Positions 8,540 to 17,149 of a DNA stretch of 64,000 bases are shown piece after piece; position 1 is the first letter of the stretch, and every line of letters begins with the position of its first letter. Origin of the DNA: Pseudomonas pohangensis (GTDB lineage: Bacteria > Pseudomonadota > Gammaproteobacteria > Pseudomonadales > Pseudomonadaceae); the NCBI RefSeq assembly GCF_900105995.1, contig NZ_LT629785.1:3658001-3722000 (forward strand). Direction: 5' to 3'. Made by a program: the position numbers and the translations under genes. Below the pieces are notes generated by a model. It saw nothing but the letters and a program-made list of their open reading frames with translations, was not told where the DNA came from and searched no databases.

Positions 8540-9088
8540 CTATGACTGCCCGGCGGCGACCCAGAACGCCGGCAGGAATACCTCGGCAACCAGCACGGCC
8601 AGTTTGCCGCGGCGAAAGCACGAACGGCGAGCCCACAAGTCGTCGCTGCGCACTTCGGCGGGCAGCCAGTCGGCGGGATAATGGCTGGCTTCCAGTTCGC
8701 CGCGCTGGAACGCCCGGTCGCTGAACAGCAGTTCACCCAGCGAGCGGCTGCCGAGTTGCGCCAGGTCCAGTCCGGAGCCTTCCAGCGCGCTGCGCGCGGC
8801 CACGCTGCGGGCAAACACCCAGGGCTCGCCGTTGCCGCGCAGAAAAACTTCGCGCACCCAGCCTTGTGAGTTGGTTGGCACGCCGAGTGCGTTAGTTTCG
8901 TCCAGCCGCAGGGTTTGCCAGCCTTCCTGTAAGGGCGTGACGCTGAAGCAGTCGTGGCTGATTTGGGTCAGGCGGCGGGTCAATGACTCCTGATCGAACA
9001 GCCATTGCTGCTGCGTGGCAGAGAGAGCCGGATGCAGTTGCGCGGCGGTCTGCCACTGGTGTGGCTGGGCAAGTAGGGTATGCGGCAC
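8540..9088 (-). CDS. ubiC: Chorismate lyase UbiC
   Basis: Converts chorismate to 4-hydroxybenzoate plus pyruvate, the first committed ubiquinone step, in the cytoplasm. Family motifs: LTRRL near the N-terminus, GWVREVFLRGNGEPWVFARSV in the middle and LGELLF. The product is about 182 residues from a GTG at 9088 (VPHTLLAQP). A longer frame reaches another GTG at 9190, but that would run into the promoter area of the divergent rubredoxin gene. Neither start has a strong ribosome-binding site, so the N-terminus is uncertain. Confidence 0.9.
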   Translation of the reverse strand: MPHTLLAQPHQWQTAAQLHPALSATQQQWLFDQESLTRRLTQISHDCFSVTPLQEGWQTLRLDETNALGVPTNSQGWVREVFLRGNGEPWVFARSVAARSALEGSGLDLAQLGSRSLGELLFSDRAFQRGELEASHYPADWLPAEVRSDDLWARRSCFRRGKLAVLVAEVFLPAFWVAAGQS

Positions 9089-9200
9089 GGTGGTGGGGCT
9101 TGTCGGCAGAACAGGCGGCGAGCTTAACACGCTGTTCCGGCGTAGACGGCACCCGCTTGCGTCGGGCTGGCGGGTAGGGTGCCAACGCACAGCTATACGG

Positions 9201-9206
9201 TATGAT
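9201..9206 (+). promoter_or_regulatory. rubA: Possible -10 element for the rubredoxin genes
   Basis: TATGAT lies 43 bases upstream of the rubredoxin start and is followed by a C-rich then T-rich leader. No good -35 hexamer stands at the usual distance, so this is a weak call. Confidence 0.3.
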
Positions 9207-9248
9207 CACCCCCGATTTTTTTGATAACAGCGGTAGAGGATTTGCTTG

Positions 9249-9416
9249 ATGAAGAAGTGGCAGTGTGTGGTGTGTGGGCTGATTTATGACGAAAGCGAAG
9301 GCTGGCCGGACGATGGCATCGCCCCGGGGACCCGCTGGGAAGATGTGCCAGCCGACTGGCTGTGCCCGGACTGCGGCGTGGGCAAGGCCGATTTCGAGAT
9401 GATCAGCATCAACTGA
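9249..9416 (+). CDS. rubA: Rubredoxin
   Basis: 55 residues, the usual length of a one-iron rubredoxin. The two iron-binding loops are intact: CVVCG near the start and CPDCG near the end, with the aromatic core residues W, Y and W in place. It carries single electrons from rubredoxin reductase to an acceptor; in pseudomonads this is linked to alkane hydroxylation and to oxidative stress defence. The reductase gene follows 31 bases downstream on the same strand, clearly as one operon. Some pseudomonads have two rubredoxin genes here; I see only one. Confidence 0.97.
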   Translation: MKKWQCVVCGLIYDESEGWPDDGIAPGTRWEDVPADWLCPDCGVGKADFEMISIN

Positions 9417-9447
9417 TCCCGTCCCCCCTGAACAACTGGAGCACCCG

Positions 9448-10596
9448 ATGAGCGCACCCCTGGTAATAGTCGGTACCGGTCTGGCCGGTTACAACCTGGC
9501 CCGCGAGTGGCGCAAGCTCGACAGCAGCACGCCGTTGCTGCTGATCACCGCCGATGACGGGCGCTCCTATTCCAAGCCGATGCTGTCTACCGGCTTCGGC
9601 AAGCAGAAGGATGCCGACGGGCTGGCCATGGCCCAGGCCGGTGCCATGGCCGAGCAGCTGAATGCCGAGGTGCGCACCCATACGCGGATTACCGGCATCG
9701 ACCCCGGGCACCGGCGCCTGTGGATCGGTGAAGAAGCGGTGTCGTACCGCGATCTGGTGCTGGCCTGGGGCGCCGAACCGATCCGTGTGCCGGTTGCCGG
9801 CGATGCTGCGGAACGGGTGCTGCCGGTCAATGATCTGGAAGACTACGCACGCTTCTGCCAGGCCGCTGCCGGCAAGCAGCGGGTGCTGGTGCTCGGCGCC
9901 GGGCTGATCGGCTGCGAGTTTGCCAATGACCTGACGGCCGGCGGCTATCAGGTCGAACTGGTGGCACCCTGCGAGCAGGTCATGCCCGGTCTGCTGCCGC
10001 CCGAGGCGGCCGGTGCGGTGCAGGCCGGACTGGAAAGTCTGGGTGTGGGTTTTCACCTCGGCCCGGTACTCAACAGCCTGCAATATGCCGGCGAGCGCCT
10101 GCTTGCCGAACTGTCCGACGGCACCCGCATCGACTGTGATCTGGTGCTCTCGGCCGTCGGCCTGCGCCCGCGCACGGCACTGGCCGAACAGGCCGGGCTG
10201 GCTTGCGGGCGCGGTATCAGTGTCGATCGCCTGCTGCAGAGCTCCCACGCGAATATCTACGCCCTCGGCGACTGTGCCGAGGTGGACGGCCTCAGCCTGC
10301 TCTATGTGATGCCGTTGATGACCTGCGCCCGGGCGCTGGCGCAAACCCTGGCGGGCAACCCGACCCGGGTCAGTTACGGGCCGATGCCGGTCACCGTGAA
10401 GACCCCGGTGTGTCCGCTGGTGGTGTCACCGCCGCCGCGCGGGACTGCCGGCAGCTGGCAGGCCGAAGGCTCGGGGCGTGACCTCAAGCTGCTCTGCCGG
10501 GCGGCCGATGGCAGCCTGCTGGGCTACGCACTGACCGGTAGCGCTGTGCAGGAGAAACTGGCACTGAACCGCGAGTTGCCGGCGCTGCTGGCCTGA
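9448..10596 (+). CDS. rubB: Rubredoxin-NAD(+) reductase
   Basis: 382 residues. FAD-dependent pyridine nucleotide-disulphide-type oxidoreductase without the redox disulphide. The FAD dinucleotide fold is at the N-terminus (IVGTGLAGYNLAREW), the NAD(P) fold at about 150 (VLVLGAGLIGCEFAND), and the second FAD motif IYALGDCAEVDG near residue 270. It passes electrons from NADH to the rubredoxin encoded just upstream. The start has GGAG upstream of the ATG. Downstream is hupA, read in the same direction but with a 182-base gap and probably its own promoter. Confidence 0.93.
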   Translation: MSAPLVIVGTGLAGYNLAREWRKLDSSTPLLLITADDGRSYSKPMLSTGFGKQKDADGLAMAQAGAMAEQLNAEVRTHTRITGIDPGHRRLWIGEEAVSYRDLVLAWGAEPIRVPVAGDAAERVLPVNDLEDYARFCQAAAGKQRVLVLGAGLIGCEFANDLTAGGYQVELVAPCEQVMPGLLPPEAAGAVQAGLESLGVGFHLGPVLNSLQYAGERLLAELSDGTRIDCDLVLSAVGLRPRTALAEQAGLACGRGISVDRLLQSSHANIYALGDCAEVDGLSLLYVMPLMTCARALAQTLAGNPTRVSYGPMPVTVKTPVCPLVVSPPPRGTAGSWQAEGSGRDLKLLCRAADGSLLGYALTGSAVQEKLALNRELPALLA

Positions 10597-10778
10597 CCGG
10601 CGATATTTCTGCAGGTCAGTTCAAAAATTCTGCCGGCAATCTGCCCGCTGTGACTGGCGCGGTGGCGGGAGGCGTGCCATTCTCCCCTGAGTCTGGCACT
10701 TGCGTACCTGAAGTGCCGCGCTGGCAGCCGCCCGGATCAAGCGGCTCCATTACAACAATAAAATTGCACGAGGCATTT

Positions 10779-11051
10779 ATGCGCAAACCCGAACTCGCCG
10801 CTGTTATCGCTGACAAGGCCGACCTCACCAAGGATCAGGCCAGTCGCGTTCTCACCATCGTTCTCGACGAAATCACCAATGCACTGAAGCGCAAGGACAG
10901 CGTAGCGCTGGTCGGTTTCGGTACCTTCCTGCAGCGTCACCGTGGTGCGCGTACCGGGAAAAATCCGCAAACCGGCGCGCCGGTGCAGATCAAGGCCAGC
11001 AACACCGTGGCCTTCAAGCCGGGCAAGGCGCTGAAAGACGCCGTCAACTGA
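10779..11051 (+). CDS. hupA: DNA-binding protein HU
   Basis: 90 residues from the ATG at 10779, which has GAGG upstream; a longer open frame to the left has no coding character. The HU fold is complete: an N-terminal helical dimer region (MRKPELAAVIADKADL), VGFGTF before the beta arm, RTGKNPQTG in the DNA-binding arm, and a C-terminal FKPGKALKDAVN helix. HU bends and compacts DNA. A hairpin terminator follows at once. The leader carries an A-rich motif, AACAATAA (10754-10761), resembling Hfq/Crc target sequences. Confidence 0.96.
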   Translation: MRKPELAAVIADKADLTKDQASRVLTIVLDEITNALKRKDSVALVGFGTFLQRHRGARTGKNPQTGAPVQIKASNTVAFKPGKALKDAVN

Positions 11052-11056
11052 GCCAC

Positions 11057-11083
11057 TGCCCGGAGCTGTTCCGGCTCCGGGCA
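11057..11083 (+). terminator. hupA: Hairpin terminator after hupA
   Basis: TGCCCGGAGC (11057-11066) pairs perfectly with GCTCCGGGCA (11074-11083) around a 7-base loop. The T-run that follows is poor, but the position, six bases after the hupA stop and ahead of a convergent gene, fits a terminator. Confidence 0.7.
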
Positions 11084-11124
11084 CCCCTTGTCGTTTCACC
11101 GCCCGCCCACACTTGCGTCCGGCA

Positions 11125-12504
11125 TTACGCCGGCAGCGGTTCTGCCGGGTCGGTGACTGAGGCTGCAGCCGGTAGCGTTGCGATAATCCGCCCGGCCTGT
11201 TGCTGATCAATACCCAGGCGCGCAAACAGTGATTGGCTCCACGCGTCAGCTGCTGCCTGTGCCGTGCCTTGGGCGGCAATCAGTTGCCGGGTCAGGCACA
11301 ACAGGTTGGCGTACTGCGCATGCGCTCCGCAGTAGCCCGGATCGTTCTGGAAGCGCAGCGCGCTGGCGAGCTCTGCTGGCAGGTCCCAGTTGCGCATCAA
11401 CCAGCTGCCCAGTTGCTCGCGGCGAATGCCCAGCAGTTGCTGTTCTACGTAGCTGTGATGCACATGCGGATTGACCTCCAGTTGCTGGTCGAGCAACGGA
11501 ATTTTCTCCGCAAAGGCATGTGTCAGCAGCACCAGGCCGATGTTGTGCAGCAGCCCGCAGAGGCTGGCGAGGCCAACTTCCGGGCGCTGCGCCGCCGGCA
11601 TGGCCTGACACAGCAGGCGCATGATAGTGGCGGCCTGCAGCATCTGCGGCAGGCATTGGTTGAGTGGTTGCGGGCTATGGCTGGCTTCCCGCAAGGATTT
11701 GTCCACGGCCAGCCCCAGCGCCAGATGGGTACCCAGATCAAAGCCGAGCACGCGGACCATGGCGTCTTCCACCGAACGGGCCTTGCCGGCTGCCGCGAAA
11801 CTGGCCGAACTGGTGCAGCGCAGCAACAGCTGAGCCAGCCCGGGATCGCTTTCCACCAGTTTGCTGATGTCGTCTACGGTGGCGTCCGGGTCAACCCGCA
11901 ATTTGAGGATTTTCTGGGCGCAGGCTGCCAGTGGCGGAATTTGCAGGGCGTCATCCAGGCGTTGTGCAAAGCTGCTGCCGTTGTTAAGGCTGATGGCCTG
12001 ACGGATTTGCGCAAAGTCCTGGTCGGGGTGATCCAGATTCAGTGCGATAGTGTCCAGCGGCACGGCAAAGCTGGCGCTGCGGGCATTGCCGAGCAAGCGG
12101 GCGAAATCTGCACTGGACAGTTTCAGCAGCAGCCCCGGCTGACCCGAAGCCACCAGCAGGCTCGGCTGTTGCAGCAGACGCTTGTCGTACAGGCAGGGCG
12201 CGCGGGTCAGCGGCGGCAAGCCGGGCATGCAGCCCAGCTGCTGCTTGTCGAGCATGCGCTGCAGGCCTTCGGGTCTGAGCGGCCGCAGGCTGCGCCCGGT
12301 AAGTTCAGACAGTAGTAGCAGATCAAGCAATTGATCCCTGCTGAACAGCAGCAGCACGCTGCCGCGGGAATCCTCCAGCAGTGCCGTTTGCACGCACTGC
12401 CCCCGGGCAATGCCGGGCTGCTCGGGTACTTCACACAGCGCTATGCCGAGGGTGTCGAGCAGGCGACGAATGAATGCCGGTGCGTGCGGGGTGCCATCAG
12501 CCAT
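11125..12504 (-). CDS. HDOD domain signalling protein
   Basis: 459 residues from the ATG at 12504; a TTG ten codons upstream is a weaker choice. The central part, about residues 180-400, is an HDOD domain: LPPLAACAQKILKL-type start, VDDISKLVESDPGLAQLLL, and LGLAVDKSL. HDOD domains resemble HD phosphohydrolases but lack the metal-binding HD pair and act in signalling. The N-terminal 170 residues have a divergent YbaK-like or otherwise unassigned look. It is convergent with hupA and lies 89 bases downstream of recG on the same strand. Target and signal are unknown. Confidence 0.8.
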   Translation of the reverse strand: MADGTPHAPAFIRRLLDTLGIALCEVPEQPGIARGQCVQTALLEDSRGSVLLLFSRDQLLDLLLLSELTGRSLRPLRPEGLQRMLDKQQLGCMPGLPPLTRAPCLYDKRLLQQPSLLVASGQPGLLLKLSSADFARLLGNARSASFAVPLDTIALNLDHPDQDFAQIRQAISLNNGSSFAQRLDDALQIPPLAACAQKILKLRVDPDATVDDISKLVESDPGLAQLLLRCTSSASFAAAGKARSVEDAMVRVLGFDLGTHLALGLAVDKSLREASHSPQPLNQCLPQMLQAATIMRLLCQAMPAAQRPEVGLASLCGLLHNIGLVLLTHAFAEKIPLLDQQLEVNPHVHHSYVEQQLLGIRREQLGSWLMRNWDLPAELASALRFQNDPGYCGAHAQYANLLCLTRQLIAAQGTAQAAADAWSQSLFARLGIDQQQAGRIIATLPAAASVTDPAEPLPA

Positions 12505-12593
12505 GCGGGGTATCCGGTGTGGGCAGTTGAGCAAGTATATGCACTGGAAACGCCGTCCGTGCTGTCACGCAGCGGGCGCAGCCGCGCGCCCGT

Positions 12594-14669
12594 TCAGACC
12601 TGTCCATACTGCTGTCCATGGCGTAACCAGCGCTCCAGTAATGGGCTGACATGCTGCGGCCAGCGTTCGAGCAGGGCCTGTGCGGCATCGCGTACCGCCG
12701 GCAGCAGATCGGCATCGCGCAGCAGGTCGGCGACCTTGAACTGTAGCAGGCCGGTCTGCCGGGTGCCGAGCATCTCGCCGGGCCCACGCAGTTCCAGATC
12801 CTTCTCGGCAATCACGAAGCCGTCGGTGGTTTCGCGCATGATTGCCAGTCGCTGGCGGCCCAGTTGCGACAGCGGCGCCTGGTACAGCAGCACACAGTGG
12901 CTGACCGCACTGCCGCGGCCTACCCGGCCGCGCAGCTGGTGCAGCTGGGCCAGACCGAGGCGCTCGGGGTTTTCGATGATCATCAGGCTGGCATTGGGTA
13001 CGTCGACACCGACCTCGATCACCGTGGTGGCAACCAGCAGGTGCAGCCGACCCTGTTTGAACTCATCCATCACTGCGGCCTTTTCCGCCGGCTTCATGCG
13101 CCCGTGAATCAGCCCGACAGCCACCTCCGGCAGGGCCGCCGCCAGTTCGCTGAAGGTGGTTTCGGCGGCCTGGCAGGTGAGTTCCTCGGATTCCTCGATC
13201 AGGGTACAGACCCAGTACACCTGGCGCTTGTCACGGCAGGCCGCGCGCACCCGTTCGAGTACTTCGCCACGCCGGCTGTCGCCGATCACCAGGGTATTCA
13301 CCGGGGTGCGTCCGGGCGGCAGTTCATCGAGGATCGAGGTATCCAGATCGGCGTAGGCACTCATCGCCAGGGTGCGCGGAATCGGTGTGGCGGTCATGAT
13401 CAGCTGGTGCGGACAGAGCCGGCCGTCGATGCCTTTCTGGCGTAGCGCCAGGCGCTGCTGCACGCCGAAGCGGTGCTGCTCGTCGATGATCGCCAGCGCC
13501 AGGCGCTGGAACTGCACTTCCTCCTGAAACAGTGCGTGGGTGCCGATGACCATCGGCGCCCCGCCGGCAATCTGCGCCAGGGCTGCGGCGCGCGCCTTGC
13601 CCTTGAGCTTGCCGGCCAGCCAGGCGACTTCGATGCCTAGCGGTTCGAGCCATTTGCTGAAGGTCAGGAAGTGCTGTTCGGCGAGCAGTTCGGTCGGTGC
13701 CATCAGCGCCACCTGATAGCCGGCCTCCAGCGCCTGCAGCGCGGCCAGGGCCGCAACCACCGTCTTGCCGGCGCCGACATCGCCCTGCACCAGGCGCAGC
13801 ATCGGTTCGTGCTGGCTGAGGTCATAGGCAATTTCCGCCGCCACCCGCTGCTGGGCGCCGGTCAGCTGGAAGCCCAGCCCTTGCAGAAACTGCTGTGGCA
13901 GCTGGCGTGCCAGCGCCAGAGCCGGTGCCTGCTGGGCCCGCACGGCCTGGCGTAGGCGCTGCAGGGAAAGCTGATGGGTGAGCAGCTCTTCGAAGGCCAG
14001 CCGCCGTTGTGCCCAGTGCTCACCTGCGGCCAGCTGCTCCAGATCGGCACCCGCCGGTGGCCGGTGCAGATAGCGAATCGCCTCATCCAGCGGGCCGAGT
14101 TGATATTCGCTTGCCAGCTCGGCGGGCAGCCAGTCCGGAAGGCTGTGCGGTCCGAGGCGCGCCAGTGCCTGTTCGCTGAGCTGGCGCAGGCGTTGCTGGG
14201 TCAGGCCCTCGGTGGTCGGGTAGATCGGTGTCAGCGTCTGTTCCACCGCCGGGCGCTCGCTGCCACTCAGGGCACGGTATTCCGGGTGGTAGATTTCCAG
14301 CCCGGAGGCACCGGCACGGGCTTCGCCATAGCAGCGCAGGGCGGTGCCGCGCTTGAGGCCGTCTTTCTGCGCCTGGCTGAAGTGGTAGAAGCGCAGACTG
14401 AGCAGGCCGCTGCCGTCCTGCAGACGCACCAGCAGGCTACGGCGGCGGCCCATGACGATATCGGCACCGGCGACCACGCCTTCGATCACCGCATCCTGAC
14501 CGGGACGCAGGGCGCCGATCGGCGTCACGCGGGTACGGTCCTGATAGCGCAGCGGCAGGTGAAAAAGAATGTCCTGCAGGTTTTCCAGGCCGACCCGGGC
14601 AAATTTTTCCGCCAGCGCCGCGCCCACGCCCTTGAGTGTCGTGAGCGGAACCTGTGCCAGTTCAGTCAT
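12594..14669 (-). CDS. recG: ATP-dependent DNA helicase RecG
   Basis: 691 residues from the ATG at 14669 (MTELAQVPLTTLKG), the normal length; the open frame upstream of that overlaps oxyR. RecG remodels stalled forks and branch-migrates recombination intermediates. An N-terminal wedge/OB region is followed by helicase motifs: GDVGAGKTVVAALAAL (Walker A), DEQHRFG (motif II), TATPIPRTLAM (motif III) and HQLRGRVGRG (motif VI). It begins 4 bases after the oxyR stop on the same strand, so oxyR and recG are co-transcribed, an arrangement known in Pseudomonas where RecG is tied to OxyR function. Confidence 0.98.
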   Translation of the reverse strand: MTELAQVPLTTLKGVGAALAEKFARVGLENLQDILFHLPLRYQDRTRVTPIGALRPGQDAVIEGVVAGADIVMGRRRSLLVRLQDGSGLLSLRFYHFSQAQKDGLKRGTALRCYGEARAGASGLEIYHPEYRALSGSERPAVEQTLTPIYPTTEGLTQQRLRQLSEQALARLGPHSLPDWLPAELASEYQLGPLDEAIRYLHRPPAGADLEQLAAGEHWAQRRLAFEELLTHQLSLQRLRQAVRAQQAPALALARQLPQQFLQGLGFQLTGAQQRVAAEIAYDLSQHEPMLRLVQGDVGAGKTVVAALAALQALEAGYQVALMAPTELLAEQHFLTFSKWLEPLGIEVAWLAGKLKGKARAAALAQIAGGAPMVIGTHALFQEEVQFQRLALAIIDEQHRFGVQQRLALRQKGIDGRLCPHQLIMTATPIPRTLAMSAYADLDTSILDELPPGRTPVNTLVIGDSRRGEVLERVRAACRDKRQVYWVCTLIEESEELTCQAAETTFSELAAALPEVAVGLIHGRMKPAEKAAVMDEFKQGRLHLLVATTVIEVGVDVPNASLMIIENPERLGLAQLHQLRGRVGRGSAVSHCVLLYQAPLSQLGRQRLAIMRETTDGFVIAEKDLELRGPGEMLGTRQTGLLQFKVADLLRDADLLPAVRDAAQALLERWPQHVSPLLERWLRHGQQYGQV

Positions 14670-14673
14670 GAAT

Positions 14674-15597
14674 TCAGGCGTCTTTGCGGTCGGGGTGGCT
14701 GACGGAGCAGAGGCGGATGGAGTCGGCGAGCATTTCGATCGCCTTGGGCCGCGGGAAACTGGCACGCCAGGCGATGGCCACGGTACGCAGCGGCACCGGC
14801 GCGCTGAACGGACGGATTTCCAGAATGCCGGGTGCATAGTGGTGACTGTCGACGGCCGACAGCGGCAGCACCGAGACGCCGAGTCCGGAAGCGACCATGT
14901 GGCGTATGGTTTCCAGCGAGCTGGATTCGACGGTGGTGTGCAGGTGACCGCTGCCGCCTTTGCCGGTGGCCGGGCAGGCTTCCAGTACCTGGTCGCGGAA
15001 ACAGTGGCCTTCGCCCAGCAGCAGCAGGCTCTTGTCGTTGAGCTGCTCGATGTCGATGCTGGCTTTGGCCGTCCACGGATGGTCGGAAGGCATCAGCACA
15101 CAAAAGGGTTCGTCGTAGAGCGCCTTGGTCAGCACATCGGCTTCCTGAAACGGCAGCGCGATGATGATGGCATCCAGTTCACCGTTGCGCAGTTTGTCGC
15201 GCAGTACGTGGGTGAAATTTTCCTCGATGTACAGCGGCATGTTCGGCGATACCTTGTGCAGCTGCGGTATCAGGTGCGGAAACAGGTAGGGGCCGATGGT
15301 GTAGATGGCGCCGACCTTGAGCGGCGCGGCCAGCTGGTTCTTGCCGGCCTGGGCCAGTTCGCGGATGCCCTGCGCCTGCTCCAGTACCTTCTGAGCCTGG
15401 GCGACGATGGTTGCGCCGACCGGCGTCAGCCGCACGGCACTCTTGCTGCGCTCGAACAGCATCACGCCGAGTTCGTCTTCCAGCTTCTTCACGCCGACGG
15501 ACAGGGTCGGCTGGCTGACATGGCAGCGCTCGGCGGCATGGCCGAAATGCTGTTCCTGAGCCAGGGTGACGATGTAGCGCAGTTCGGTGAGTGTCAT
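14674..15597 (-). CDS. oxyR: Hydrogen-peroxide-responsive LysR regulator OxyR
   Basis: 307 residues from the ATG at 15597 (MTLTELRYIVTLAQ); a TTG two codons upstream is also possible. The N-terminal LysR helix-turn-helix includes QHFGHAAERCHVSQPTLSVGVKKLE. The redox switch is intact: GEGHCFRDQVLEAC contains the two cysteines that form the peroxide-induced disulphide. OxyR activates catalase and alkyl hydroperoxide reductase genes. It is followed directly by recG. Divergently, 176 bases away, is an NAD-dependent epimerase gene. Confidence 0.97.
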   Translation of the reverse strand: MTLTELRYIVTLAQEQHFGHAAERCHVSQPTLSVGVKKLEDELGVMLFERSKSAVRLTPVGATIVAQAQKVLEQAQGIRELAQAGKNQLAAPLKVGAIYTIGPYLFPHLIPQLHKVSPNMPLYIEENFTHVLRDKLRNGELDAIIIALPFQEADVLTKALYDEPFCVLMPSDHPWTAKASIDIEQLNDKSLLLLGEGHCFRDQVLEACPATGKGGSGHLHTTVESSSLETIRHMVASGLGVSVLPLSAVDSHHYAPGILEIRPFSAPVPLRTVAIAWRASFPRPKAIEMLADSIRLCSVSHPDRKDA

Positions 15598-15773
15598 AGT
15601 CAATATCCATTAGAAGAGCCTGAAGCATAGCCGTTACTTTTCAGGACTGCCAAGCAGTGCTGGCGTTAATTGCATCCGGCCTGGCTGCTGCCAGCGTCGG
15701 CCAGGCTGTTTGCGCAGCTGGCACAGGCGCTGTCCGCGGAGTAGCCTGCATGCTTTGTCTGTTGGAGACATGT

Positions 15774-16631
15774 ATGCCTACGACTCTGCTGATTGCCGGT
15801 TGCGGCGATGTTGGCGGGCGCCTGGCCGAGCGCATGCTGGCGGCGGATTTTCGTGTGTATGGCCTGCGCCGTTCGGTAGCGGCATTACCGGCGGGTGTAC
15901 TGCCGGTGGCCGCCGATTTGCACAATCCCGAATGCCCGCGCGACTGGCCCGTGGCCGAGCTGGATTACCTGGTGTATTGCGCAGCGGCCAGTGAAAGCAG
16001 TGAAAGCGGTTATCAGGCGGCCTATGTCGATGGCTTGCGCCATGTGCTTGGCTGGTTGCGCGAAACGGGCCAGTCACCGCGCCGGGTACTGTTTGTCTCC
16101 AGCACCAGTGTCTATGGCCAACAACAGGGCGAGTGGGTGGATGAGGACACGCCGGTACAGCCACAGGGCTTTTCCGGACGCATTCTGCTCGAAGCTGAAC
16201 AGCTGCTGTTGCACAGTGGCGTGCCCGCCAGTGTGGTGCGCTTGAGCGGAATTTACGGGCCGGGCCGCAGCTGGTTACTGAATCAGGTGCGCCAGGGCTA
16301 CCGGGTCGCCAGTGAGCCGCCGCTGTATGGCAACCGCATCCATGCCGACGATGCGGCAGGCCTGTTGCAGTTTTTGCTGCAGGCTGACCAGCGTGGCGCG
16401 GTGCTGCAGGATATTTATATCGGCGTGGATGACTGCCCGGCGCCCTTGCATGAAGTGGTCGGCTGGCTGCGCGAGCAGCTGGGAGTCAGCGGTTGGGCGG
16501 CTGAAGCCAGCGTGAGCCGTGCCGGCAGCAAACGCTGCCGCAACAGCCGCGCGCGCCAGCTGGGCTGGGTACCGCGTTACGCCGACTACCGCGAGGGTTA
16601 CGCGGCGATGCTGGCTGCAGATGCGCTTTGA
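15774..16631 (+). CDS. NAD(P)-dependent epimerase/dehydratase-like protein (YeeZ type)
   Basis: 285 residues from the ATG at 15774, which has GGAG upstream. It is an extended short-chain dehydrogenase fold: the nucleotide-binding turn near the start reads AGCGDVGGRL, and VSSTSVYG followed by GEWVDEDTPVQP is typical of the YeeZ group. The catalytic Tyr-Lys pair is not in the standard YxxxK form (only VYGQQQG is seen), so enzymatic activity is uncertain. It reads divergently from oxyR and converges on ridA. No substrate can be inferred. Confidence 0.85.
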   Translation: MPTTLLIAGCGDVGGRLAERMLAADFRVYGLRRSVAALPAGVLPVAADLHNPECPRDWPVAELDYLVYCAAASESSESGYQAAYVDGLRHVLGWLRETGQSPRRVLFVSSTSVYGQQQGEWVDEDTPVQPQGFSGRILLEAEQLLLHSGVPASVVRLSGIYGPGRSWLLNQVRQGYRVASEPPLYGNRIHADDAAGLLQFLLQADQRGAVLQDIYIGVDDCPAPLHEVVGWLREQLGVSGWAAEASVSRAGSKRCRNSRARQLGWVPRYADYREGYAAMLAADAL

Positions 16632-16695
16632 GCAATAAGCGCCGCCGGGCAAAGATCAGCCGCGCCCCTGCGCAGGACGCCTCGGTGCAAGCCTG

Positions 16696-17076
16696 TTATT
16701 CGATGACCAGTATGGCGTCCATCTCGACTGCCGCGCCGCGCGGCAAGGCAGCAACACCGATGGCGGCACGGGCCGGATAGGGTGGCGCGAAATAGCGGCC
16801 CATGACTTCGTTGACCTTGGCGAAGTGGCTCAGGTCGGTGAGGAAGATGTTCAGCTTGACGATGTCCTTGAGCGTGCCGCCAGAGGCTTCAGCGACGGCC
16901 TTGAGATTTTCGAACACCTGTACGGTCTGGGTTTCGAAGCCTTCGACCAGCTCCATGGTTTTCGGATCCAGCGGGATCTGTCCGGACAGGTACACGGTAT
17001 TGCCGGCCTTGATTGCCTGTGAATAGGTACCGATGGCTGAAGGTGCGTTGTCGCTGTTGATTACGGTCTTGCTCAT
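16696..17076 (-). CDS. ridA: RidA family 2-iminobutanoate/2-iminopropanoate deaminase
   Basis: 126 residues from the ATG at 17076, which has AGGAG upstream. RidA hydrolyses reactive enamines/imines released by PLP enzymes such as threonine dehydratase. Family signatures: AIGTYSQAIKAGNTVYLSGQIPLDP at the N-terminus, and YPARAAIGVAALPRGAAVEMDAI at the end, including the Arg needed for deaminase activity. It lies 73 bases downstream of spoT on the same strand, a conserved pairing in gammaproteobacteria. A second, more distant Rid protein is encoded beside dadA in this window. Confidence 0.96.
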   Translation of the reverse strand: MSKTVINSDNAPSAIGTYSQAIKAGNTVYLSGQIPLDPKTMELVEGFETQTVQVFENLKAVAEASGGTLKDIVKLNIFLTDLSHFAKVNEVMGRYFAPPYPARAAIGVAALPRGAAVEMDAILVIE

Positions 17077-17149
17077 GGAAGCTCCTGAGATTTTGAGGGG
17101 TGGATGCAGTTGCCATCCGGGAGAAGTCGGTAATCCTGTGCGCAAGGCA

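Noticed and set aside
10677..10714. Sigma-54 promoter before hupA
   Set aside because: A TGGCAC is followed by TTGCG, but the required GG-N10-GC spacing is not met.
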